Assembly: GCA_028554645.1 (NCBI GenBank)
Contig: JAQOOI010000070.1
Coordinates: forward strand, 372,001-436,000
DNA: 64,000 bases
Source of the DNA: Omphalotus guepiniiformis
Taxonomy: Eukaryota > Basidiomycota > Agaricomycetes > Agaricales > Omphalotaceae
Direction: 5' to 3'
Of the stretch, positions 54,670 to 64,000 are shown one piece after another. A program made the translations under genes and the position numbers. How positions within the stretch are numbered: position 1 is the stretch's first letter; each line of letters opens with the position of its first letter. The notes beneath the pieces are model-generated. The model was not told the origin of the DNA. It saw only the letters and a program-made list of their open reading frames with translations, and ran no database searches.

Positions 54670-56957
54670 ATGGCTCTACGACAGTTATTATCTGGCCTTG
54701 CGTTGGCCCTAGTAGCTCTCGGGTTCTCTGCAGCAAATGCCAATGGCTCTGCTGTCCTTCAACCTGTACATCAAACACTCGAATCAAAAGTCGTGAATGA
54801 TACTAAAATCCGATTTGTGGCCAACTCCGGAGTTTGTGAGACGACACCAGGCGTTCAGCAAATGTCAGGATACATTGATGTTGGAACGAACATGTCAATG
54901 GTAACAACTGCATTTTGGCTGGACATTTACGATCATGATGAAAACTGACGCATGCTCTGTCTGTAGTGGTTTTGGTTCTTTGAAGCACGCGAATCACCGG
55001 AAACGGCTCCCTTCACGTTATGGTAAAGTTCATTACTCCTTTCACGATGAAATGTTACTTCTGCCTGAGTGAAATGCAGGTTGAACGGCGAGTCTACTAT
55101 ATCTCGTTAAATCTGAGTGAGAAGTAAACAGATTTTTAGGTGGACCTGGATGCTCCTCCATGATCGGTCTCTTCCAAGGTACATAGTGACGAAAGTCGCT
55201 TCTCCTTCAATCCAGTTACCGAAAACTCAAATACCTCCTACGTAGAAAACGGACCTTGTCAAGTGAACTCGGACCTTACCACTGTGATTAATCCTTACAG
55301 TTGGAACAATTTGAGCAACAGTCCGTGTTTCAGCTACACAAATTCTCTTCAAGCGTGAATGATTCCCGAATTCTCAGTGATATATATCGACCAGCCCATC
55401 GGGACAGGATTCTCTTTCGGTACCGATACGGTTAACAGCACCTTTTCTGCTTCACCGTTCATATGGACCGCTTTTCAAGTCCTTTTCGAAACCGAGCAAT
55501 TCTCAAAGTTTGAAAAACGAGAGTGAGTGAGTTCTGATTTTTTCGAGCACCTGCGGCTCTAGGACGTCAATTCATCATTTTATTTATTTCTGAGCTAGAT
55601 TCATCTTCGCTACAGAGAGCTACGGCGGACATTACGGTCCTGCCTTTGTTACCTATTTCGATCAGCAAAATGCTTTGATAGCAAGCGGGACGATTCAGGG
55701 CGAGATAATTACCGTCAGCGCGCTTATGATCAATAAGTGCGCAACATTTTCGTTTCATATTGACCCTGGACATTTCCCTGACTGACAAACGGCCCAATCT
55801 CGCCTCTCTCCTTGTTCCTGCACTAGCGGTTGGTACGACCCTCTCATCCAGAACCAGGCGTATGTAGATTTTGCCACGTTCGCACCGGGTTACGGCCAAC
55901 TGCAGAACGACACTGTCATAAAGCAGCTCAACGAAGCTTTCTTCGGTCCTAATGGTTGCAAAGAGCAGGAACAAGCTTGCTACGACGCTGGTAATTCGAG
56001 TGCGTCTAATCGGATTTGTGGCACTGCGGATGATTTCTGCGTACGTGGAATATATACCCCATATCTCCTACGAATCGATCTAGGCTCATACGACGTGATG
56101 AATGCAGGTTGAAAACGTCTTCATACCGGCAGTTGGAGATCGTGACTCTGACGATCTAAGACAAAACTCCTCCGCGCTGTTCCCACCAGAGTTTTACGTC
56201 GACTTTTTGCGACAGTCGGCTATTCAGACTGCTATTGGCGCGGACGTGAGATATTCGGAATGCCCCGATGCTCCATTCGAGCTGTTCACTCGCACAGGTG
56301 ATGTGAGTTGAATCTTGCCTTGCGTTTCAGCTTTTGGCGACGTTGAACAATGAGAAACGGTAATCTGTGTAGGATGCGAGATCTTTACTACCTCAACTCG
56401 GTGACCTGGCGAATTCGAACCTGAAGATGCTCATTTGGGTACGTATTCTAAGATGCTGGCGATCTCCGGTAGAGTGCTGAATTGTTTACCCCAGGCTGGC
56501 GATGCAGACATCAAGTAAGTCCTGGAAACCATTTCTTGAAAAGTCTCTACATAGACTGACCATTCATCTCTAGTTGCAACTGGCTAGGCGGGCATGCTTC
56601 CGTACTTGCCATGGATTGGTTCGGAAAAGAAACCCTTGCCAATACCCCCTTCACAAATATGACTATCAACGGTTCTACCGTTGCTGCCATTCAGAACGTG
56701 GATAATTTCTCATTTGCGTGAGTCTATTGAAGCTTTACCCTCCCGTTCATCATCTGAATTATTGGGCTTGGCAACCTTATTTGTGTAATATAGACGTGTC
56801 TTCCAAGCAGGTCACGAAGTGGTGAGTCTCATTTACCTCTGCACCAAGGAAATGCATGTGTTAATGGTCTGATTATCTGTAGCCTGCTTTCCAGCCGGTA
56901 GCTGCGCTGGAAATTTTCCGTCAAGTAATCAACAGGGAACAGCTACATTCCGTATGA
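54670..56957 (+). CDS. Secreted serine carboxypeptidase (peptidase family S10)
   Basis: Exons: 54670-54900, 54967-55022, 55080-55090, 55140-55178, 55246-55320, 55378-55522, 55599-55736, 55827-56040, 56108-56302, 56373-56438, 56495-56514, 56574-56717, 56794-56821, 56883-56957 (478 residues). A signal peptide is clear (LLSGLALALVALGFSAANA). S10 motifs: WFFEARESPETAP, the LNGGPGCSS oxyanion block, DQPIGTGFSF, the catalytic Ser in TESYGGHYGP, the Asp region IWAGDADINCNW, and the His in AGHEVP. It removes C-terminal amino acids in the secretory or vacuolar route. The 11-nt exon 3 ends at a non-GT donor (AG at 55091-55092). If that is real, splicing may be abnormal. Confidence 0.85.
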
Positions 56958-57192
56958 GCGTATGGATGTAACATGTGCTTTCGTCGCCATGAGTAAATGT
57001 TAAGTTTTTAAGCAGAATTGTCGCGGGAAATCTTGAGCAGAACGCATGCATCCTTGACCACTTCCCCCGAAACACTTCTGATATTATCATCAATGACTAC
57101 ACTGTATCTTAGCAAGCAAAATATGGTATCCGATGTCCGTCAATACACAAGTCCCGAATGAACCATGAAGCACGTAAAATCGTAAATCTACA
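56958..57192. other. Convergent 3' ends of carboxypeptidase and GH5 genes
   Basis: A short spacer with no ORF. It should contain both terminators. Confidence 0.4.
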
Positions 57193-60100
57193 TCACTGTA
57201 GCAACTGTTGTCCAATAGCCAAACACAATGCTATCAACAACACCAGAAAAGCCCCTACCCGCGTCCCATAATCGCCCCAGAAGTCATTAACTTCGAATAT
57301 AGGTATTGACCTGTACCCTTCACGGGACAAGACAGAAACCTCAACGCGATGGACACGTCCAGGGGTGGTATCACGAGCGACGATGAACAACGTCTGTCTA
57401 TCTTCATCATACAGATAACTATCATCCGAATCTAACCCGGAAACAACCACATTCTTCCCATGAGTGATCAAAGAGGGTAAAAATATTTCCGTCTCTAGAG
57501 ATTTGAGTTCAGGAAGACCCGTCCTCGGTGGAGACGAAACAGTCGGCGCGACATCGTTGTTGGCGTCGACCTGTGTAGCATCGGACGCGGACTTGGCGTC
57601 CGCATGAGGATAACACCATTCGAATATGAACTTTCCGGTGGTGACTTCATAATCGAATTTGAGGGGTAAGCCAGCAGTTTTGGCTGGGTAAGGGCGAACC
57701 ACAGAAGGAAGGATGCGTCCGCCGTTGTCCAAAGAGGGCGAGGACTGTTCGTGGTAGAGAAGGGAAGAAGGAAGAGCGCGTCCTTGACTGAACCAAGAGA
57801 AGTTTTCGCCGTTCCATTCATCACCCGCAGGATCGGTGTTATACGGATTGTAATTCCACAGCCTGCAGGACGCCTAAGTCAAACAAGGATATGGCATCAT
57901 GGCTTAATTGAAGTGCTCACGTATACCCAATCATAGCCCTCTCCAGCGCAACAATCATTGCGTCCATCATCCGAGCCTGCCATATGAATTCTCCACTAGA
58001 AAAGGCTTCACCTTTGCTATAGTCGTATCATGAGCACCAGAAAACCTTCTTGGACAAAAACCGACACACTTCATGTCCATTGGCACGCCACATTCACCAA
58101 TGATGATAGGTTTCTCCCCAAGTACGCGGTACCCACTTTCCACTATGTTCTTAATCTGCAGAGCGTAATTGTCTCGAGCGCCTTTCTGACCCCAATAGAA
58201 GGCTTTCAAAGGAAACATGCCCTGTAGAGGTGAATTGAGAGACAGTCAAGAATTTTATTGAGGTTCTACCAACCCTGGAAAGGCCTTGCACATTGACAGT
58301 AAAGTCACCAAAAGCTTTGGCGAAAAGCGCATTCAGATCGTACCTAGACGCAATAGGTGAGTGCGACATTTACCTAGCGATATAAAACCCTTACCAATGT
58401 GGCGCATACACCATATTGGACGGTTGATGTTCAGCAGTGAACGAGGTCGGGCAAAACTGCATATTCCATTTCAGACAAAAAATCAAATATCCTCCGCTGT
58501 TAGTCCTCACCTCATTGGGAATGACTTCCACGAATACAATCTTGTCCGAAGACAAAGCGCCTCGGACGCGTTCAGCCCATTTGTTGAGGAATGGGTAGTA
58601 GAAATCAGTATACCAGTCAATCTACCCACGTTGTGTGAGTAACTCGTATAAGCGACCAGGTCAAATACCATGATATATCTTACCTTCTTTCCATTCAAGG
58701 GATGTTTGACGAAGTAACTCTCCCTCAAGACAACAGCTTCGTCCTTGTTCTTGTCCCAACCCCATACGCCGTGCATCTCCCATATACACTTCCCTTGCGT
58801 GGGTCCATCAGGTCGCCAAACCTTACGGCCCTCCTGATTAAGTGTCGTCCGAGAGGTCTTTCTCGTCGGCATTGGGAAAGACCGTGTCCAGACTGCGACT
58901 TCTGTGGGGTGTCCAGCACCCAGTTGGAATGATTCGAATGCAGTAGCTAGAAGAACATATCAGCTGATCCTCCTGCTAACGAGTAGAGAAAGGTATACTC
59001 ACGTACATCGGAGAGATGAAGGTCAGTATTATAGTCAAAGTAATGTAGAGACTGTAAATCTATATATCCTCTATGAGGCTCGTTCATCATCTGTTCCATA
59101 CATCAGCGGAAGAACTCGTGAATATGGCAACGATATAACTTTACCTCAAAACCAAGAACACCATCTAAGTCACCGACAGCCTTCACAAGAACTTCAAACA
59201 TATCCAAGAACGCATTCTGCAGGAACTGCTGAACAGTGACATTCTCCCCTTTCGTATCCTTGATCAACAGCTTCGGTGTGAACGTATCTCCAGCCCAAAA
59301 ACACGTTCTGTGAAAAAAGATACAGTCTCAACAAAACTACAGCGAAGTTGCTGCGAAAGAAAATCTTACGCCATTGTAGCAGCAGCCAACTTCTGGTATC
59401 CACAAGGCCAGATACCTCTCTCTGACTCTACGTGCCCTCCTCCTTTGACACCTTTGAGCCAGGCTGCGCCAGTCGGTTCAAGCTCATGAAGATCAAAACC
59501 AACAGCTTCCAGTGTCCAAGCAGGCGCTCCAGAGCCGCCTGAAAAGCGAGACCAAACGTCCTGGTGAACAACCACGAACGCAAGCATCCCATATCGAGGA
59601 AGCAGCGATAGAAGATCGCGAAGGTAATCGAGGTATTGCGTGTCGTATACGCCACTAAGTGAGAGTCAATTACACGTCTGTATATGAGCTGGACAACGTA
59701 CGGGCCAGCGTGTTCTACTGCCTCCCAAGTTACGAGAAAGCGGACTATAGCAATAGATTAGCTTCTGGATGATGACTGAGATAGGCTTGAACGCACTAAA
59801 AGTCAAACCCCATCTCCTGAGACGAGCGAGATGCTCTGGAGCCTCCTCAAGGGGAAACGGTCGTCCAACGAAAGTCACGGTCTCTGCTTCGCGCGGGAAC
59901 ACGTCGTGATCATGATTCGATGGCCTAAAACACTTTCTCAACGACTTGTCCATTCTGACGATAGAAACAAACCTACGTCTTGGACGATCCAGACAGATTG
60001 ACACCTCTCAACCCACAAACGCGCCCATATTTGTCGACAAAATGCCTCCCAGCTACCTTGATGTCTCCTACAGTCTGAGGAGACCAATCATGCGCATATG

Positions 60101-60316
60101 ATTCGGAAGATCCTGGTGAGTACGATGGGTACACTGAAGGATGTGCTGACTGAATAGGAATGAGAATTCAGCGGGGTGAGAGTGAAACGATTACTGCACA
60201 CTAACATCTAACTTCTCTTCGCTGCTTTTCCGTCTATTCAAAGAACGACTTGAAGAGGGACTTGCCGGCTCTCCTACGAGAACAAAAGAGGCTTCTGAGC
60301 CTGTACGACTGTGCAT
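57193..60316 (-). CDS. GH5 glycosidase, sterylglucosidase/glucocerebrosidase-like (GH5_12 type)
   Basis: Fourteen exons in frame: 60206-60316, 59977-60149, 59797-59924, 59702-59744, 59370-59654, 59145-59307, 59003-59090, 58684-58946, 58511-58621, 58395-58456, 58274-58343, 58070-58221, 57921-58016, 57193-57862; 804 residues. The N-terminus has GLRGVNLSGSSKTPSN and LRRWGLTFIRFLVTWEA, the GH5 barrel entry. The acid/base Glu is in MMNEPHRGY and the nucleophile Glu in IIIGECGVP. The 800-residue length, a C-terminal beta-rich domain and a terminal hydrophobic helix (VGAFLVLLIALCLAIG) resemble fungal enzymes that cleave sterylglucosides or glucosylceramide. The exact substrate is inferred from family only. 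The first exon (ATG 60316) is the least certain. Confidence 0.85.
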
Positions 60317-60606
60317 TTGCACAGAACGAGTCTATGAAGCGAGTGTGGAAACAAAGAGTCCTGGAAATACAACTACTGCCAGCGGCATCGAAGCGGCTTT
60401 CTTCCTGCTTGAATCTTCTCTTCTTATTTTCTCACAGCCTCACTTGAATTACTCTTACGTGAATGGTTGGTCCTATAAGTTGTTACGACAAGGTCAAGTA
60501 TTTACAGAAACTTTTCCTACACGTCAATATTTGCTAAAACCTTATGCAGGCAGCAGGCCGCGGAGAAAGTATGTAACTCAAGAATAGCGCCGTCGACGGG
60601 ATACAC

Positions 60607-61874
60607 CTATTCATTTGGGGTAACGAGGCCATTTGCGAGGTCACCTTGGGTGGTCGAGTCATTCAAACTTCCTTCGGTGCAAATCACCACAACCACCATG
60701 TCTTCGCTGAGAGTACCTGACGGCAACTGTCGAAGCGCCGCAAGAGGGGCAGCACCGCAAGGACCTGCATTGACACCCAGCTCCGCAAGATCAGCGATGG
60801 CTTTTTCGACCTGCGCATCGTTCACCACTGTAGACATATCTACACCAGCCTTTAGTTCTGGCCACGCGGCTGCAGAGACAGTCCCACAGTTCAAACCAGC
60901 CATAATCGTTTGTCCGGTGTTGACGCTGACGGGGCGGCTAGCATGAAGGCTCGCTTTGAGGCATGGTGCACTTTCTGGTTCGACGGTGAGAAGCGAGGGT
61001 CCTTGTGACGCACGAGAACGGTAGTGCAGGACGGCAGAATGAGCTAGAGAACCCACGCCTACTGGTACGACGACCATTGAAGGATGAAGATCTAGTGATG
61101 CAAGTTGCTCGTCTACTTCGGCGAAAAGTGTAGAGTACCCCTCAACAATCAATTGCGCAGAAACAAAGAATCAGTTCATCTATGATAATGGTATTTATAC
61201 TGACAACCGAAATGAATCGTACTTTCGGTATCTGTACATGTCCAAAGTGGGGTGTATCCTGAGCGAAAATCAATCCCAACATCTCAGCTTCTTCCGATGC
61301 CCAGTCAATCGCGGCATCATAGTCTTCTTCAATAGGTACCACTGTTGTATTACCTTCACTTTCAATGAGATCCTGCGTCGCCTGCGACACGGTCTCTGGC
61401 ACGAAGACTGTTGCGTTGAGTCCTAAGAGGGAGGCGATACGAGCCACCGCTCTCCCATGATTTCCTATGAAACATACTCAACCCTGATATCGATAAGCCA
61501 GATGTTGGAACTAGCAACTGACCTTCAGTTGCCGTACACAACTGCTCCTCACCCCCACCTGCATCTACAAGAGCCTTCCGTAGAGATTCAAAATCTTTTA
61601 CATCCGATAACCCAATGCTATATTTCTGAGCCAAGAAAGTGCAAATCGCCCACGACGCGCCCAAGATCTTAAAAGCCGGCAATCCAAATCTCGAGGACTC
61701 GTCTTTGAGCAACACCTGAGATACGCCAAGTTCTTCGGCGAGCGTTGGTAGAGAAACAAGTCTTGTCGGAGGGTATCCAGGAAAGAATTTTCGATGAAAC
61801 TCTACAACACCCGTGGGCTGCCCATTTGGCGATTGATACCCCCGAGCAGCTGGATTTACATAGAGATGGTTCAT
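60607..61874 (-). CDS. PLP-dependent diaminopropionate ammonia-lyase-like enzyme
   Basis: Three exons (61523-61874, 61223-61464, 60607-61140) give 375 residues from ATG 61874. It is a fold-type II PLP enzyme: Schiff-base Lys in LPAFKILGASWA, the substrate-loop NHGRAVARIA after the first splice, GVGSL glycine loop and a C-terminal CTEG. Threonine dehydratase and diaminopropionate ammonia-lyase share these motifs. The short N-terminus with FHRKFFPGYPPTRLVSLP favours the latter. It would deaminate a diamino or hydroxy amino acid to a keto acid and ammonia. The third exon's acceptor (GTTGAG|GGG) is weak, but it is the only AG that keeps the frame. Confidence 0.82.
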
Positions 61875-62160
61875 CGTAGTCGTATCTTAAGTTAATATGG
61901 ATGGTCAGAGCGCGTGAACATGTGTTCACTTAACTTTTCGGTCCCTCTCGCCATCTGGTGGCCACCCTTGGCCACCATGGGATGTCTGCAAAATTAACGA
62001 CATGGAATTTCAGATGCACGTAGATATACAACGGCAAGGGCAAGACATCTGTATATATGTATGGTGCTAGGACTCGAGATAGACCAAGACATACAACAAT
62101 CACTAGAAATTACATATGGCACCTTGTAACCGTAGAATCTTAGGAATATTACGGCTAATA
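61875..62160. other. Short intergenic spacer
   Basis: No gene. It holds the promoter of the ammonia-lyase-like gene and the terminator of the upstream minus-strand gene. Confidence 0.4.
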
Positions 62161-64000
62161 TTACGCTTTCCAAATGAGATGCAGATAGTCACCTCCACGA
62201 CCCTGATTGATGTCGGTAGAAACGCGATTGAAGCCCAAGCCCTCAACCTCGGCCGGCTTGACTGGCCCATCAGACTTGTATTTGCGATACAGTGCAATCT
62301 CCGTGATCTTTCCAGCCTCATGATCGTCGTGATATAGCTTGAGGTAGCGATACTTGCCGCCAGCGCCAGAAGCAAGGTCTTGCTGACCGGAAATAGCATG
62401 GTCGGTGATTTGAATCTCGATGTAAGTGCAGCCATCATAGTACATGTTTGTTCGCTTGGGTATTAGCCACACATATCTGAGGTTAGAAACATGATTCAGC
62501 ACTAGTGTCAGTTATGAGTATTAGCCACACATATTTTCCACCAAAGTCGTAATTGATATCGGGGTGCTGGTGGTTCAGTTCTTTGATACAGTCCTCAGGC
62601 GGGTCCTTGGTATCGGTGTAGATGACAGAAATATCTTGAAGATAAGTTGGTGCATTCTGTGGAAGATGCACGTATGCCCAGTCCAAGAGAGCCATCAGGT
62701 CTCGGCAATTGGCCGGGTTTGCAGGCCACGGAATAGCACCATCTGAAATGATCCAAACAATTGTTGCAACGACCTGCAAATGACGACGCATAAGTCGAAG
62801 GTGTTTACCCCGGAGGAAGGAAGAGGTACCTTATCATCGGTGTCTGCTTTCGGAGCCGGGTCCGTTTGCGAATAAGTGTCCAGCATCTTCGCTATCGCTG
62901 CCTCGGTTGGCAGATCCGTAGACATCATTGACAATTGACTGGCAAGAACCTGGTGAACATGGAATTGCTTAAGCGAGCCCTTCATGCGGTTTTGCACATA
63001 TTGACGACTCTGCTCAAGCCATGGGCGAAGAATATCGGTGGCCTCAAGGGTTTGTTCGCCTCCATAGAACCAATTCTGCAGTTCCTCCAGCGCTTGAATT
63101 ACAGCAGTTTCGGTCGCTTCCGCGATCCACCCGCCCAAGAGTCCCCCAATGATCCCCCCAAGAGCGGCACCAACCGGCCCAACAAGTCGGCCTATTTTAA
63201 AGCCAACTTCTCCTGCCAACATGGCTCGCACCCACTCGTTGACTTGACGATCCAGCTCCTCCGACCAGTCATCGGCTAGAGCTACTTTATACAGTGAAAT
63301 AGCGACCCCAATGACCGCTATGACTCGGGATGTTTGTCCAGCTTTTGCCATAAATGCTGTGACCGCTGGATTGGCTCGTCCTGAGGCTTGGATGACTTTA
63401 AGAAAAACCTAAAAGGATGATTAGTGTAAAGGTTAATGAGACGCAATGGGCATGTAGGACCTGATTTCTCTGTCCTTTATCCACAATATCTGCAAATGAA
63501 CGACTAAAGAGGTCGTTGCTGTATTTATCCAGGTAGCGAACGATAGCTGCACCTGCAGGCTTGATTGACTCCGCAAAGAGCCGGCCAAGAGACGATGACA
63601 CTTGACGGGCGTCAACTAGATATATCTGACGCATTCCAAATGCCTCATGGACACCTTGCTGAGGTGTGATTTTGCCTGACTGCACTCTTCGCAGCACGTC
63701 TTGGCACATGGCAGAAACACCTTCAGCGTACTTCAGTCTAACTGGAGCATCGGGTAGGAGCCAAAACCCCCATATATGGACTGAACCCTTGAGAAGAAAC
63801 AGCCCATGATGGAGCATCTGCATCCAGTCAACGTCGATGACCAAGCTGTTGCTAGCAGTCAGTACTGCAGCGTCAAACTTGACGTAAGTTCCAAACAGGA
63901 CAGGCTGTCCCGGAGTTGGTTCCGTGGGGTCGTTTGCGAGAGAGCTTTTCAGCCAGCCATTGGTATTGAATGCCACAACCTCCGGCCTTCGACGCGCTTC
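62161..64000 (-). CDS. Partial protein with glycine-rich hydrophobic segment and three beta-prism-like motifs
   Basis: Exons 63461-64000 (5' end off-window), 62830-63408, 62529-62773 and 62161-62476 give 559 visible residues. An N-terminal region starts VVAFNTNGWLKSSL. Around residue 220 is a glycine-zipper-like hydrophobic segment (GPVGAALGGIIGGLLGGW) between charged helices, a pattern found in membrane-inserting proteins. The C-terminal ~180 residues repeat a motif: NYDFGGKY, DLASGAGGKYRYLKLY and DINQGRGGDYLHLIW, reminiscent of the MABP beta-prism consensus (D-L-N-x-G-x-GG-x-Y-x-YL). It could be a membrane-active or lipid-binding protein, perhaps toxin-like, but no family was confirmed. The third intron is flanked by 17-bp direct repeats. 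Confidence 0.7.

Noticed and set aside
55321..55377. In-frame stop suggesting the S10 carboxypeptidase is a pseudogene
   Set aside because: The stretch is a 57-nt GT-AG intron. Removing it gives LSNMIYIDQPIGTGF in frame.
1..64000. CRISPR arrays, operons or prophage-like modules
   Set aside because: The sequence is eukaryotic with spliceosomal introns, and no regularly spaced short repeats were seen.

Overview
The window looks like nuclear DNA of a mushroom-forming basidiomycete (Agaricomycetes). Host genes are dense and split by many 50-60 nt GT-AG introns. The families include a basidiomycete-type CorA-like protein, expanded DUF6533-type membrane proteins and a fungal GH5_12-like glucosidase. 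The left half is a nest of Ty3/gypsy LTR retrotransposons. No rRNA, tRNA, CRISPR or prokaryotic operon signals were seen.

Layout 1-32,200 (retrotransposon nest). The oldest layer is T1, a decayed chromodomain-type element on the + strand (7,701-~32,200; its 5' end lies off-window). Its gag is interrupted by T0, a minus-strand element whose 5' LTR and gag start fill 5,030-7,700. The gag of T0 is in turn interrupted by element A, of which we see the 3' half and 3' LTR (1-5,029). A solo LTR of the element A family (8,504-9,742, TSD AACGT) sits further inside the T1 gag. T2 (16,067-31,154, TSD AGCGG) is a complete, young element inserted in the last ORF of T1. Its two 1,492-bp LTRs differ at about eight positions. 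T2 carries gag, pro and pol in three frames, joined by two candidate -1 frameshift sites.

The most unusual content is in T2 and element A. Between pol and the 3' LTR, each carries two intron-rich genes in ANTISENSE orientation, called alpha and beta here. All six T2-alpha exons, six T2-beta exons and seven A-alpha exons join in frame at plausible splice sites. Alpha encodes a Zn2Cys6-like cysteine cluster in both elements. Introns on the antisense strand would not be removed from the genomic RNA, which could explain how a retroelement keeps intron-containing genes.

Layout 32,600-64,000 (host genes). In order: an ArsB/citrate-transporter-like permease (-), a CorA-like transporter (+) whose frame requires a 2-nt micro-exon, a serine-rich protein with membrane segments (+), three head-to-tail paralogues of a multi-span membrane protein (-) each split into 22 tiny exons, an O-methyltransferase (+), a serine carboxypeptidase (+), a GH5 sterylglucosidase/glucocerebrosidase-like enzyme (-), a PLP-dependent ammonia-lyase-like enzyme (-), and a partial protein (-) with a glycine-rich hydrophobic segment and three beta-prism-like motifs. 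Apart from the tandem triplet these look like independent genes, not a pathway cluster.

Exon coordinates were worked out by eye from reading frame, GT/AG sites and paralogue comparison. They have not been checked against transcripts or databases.
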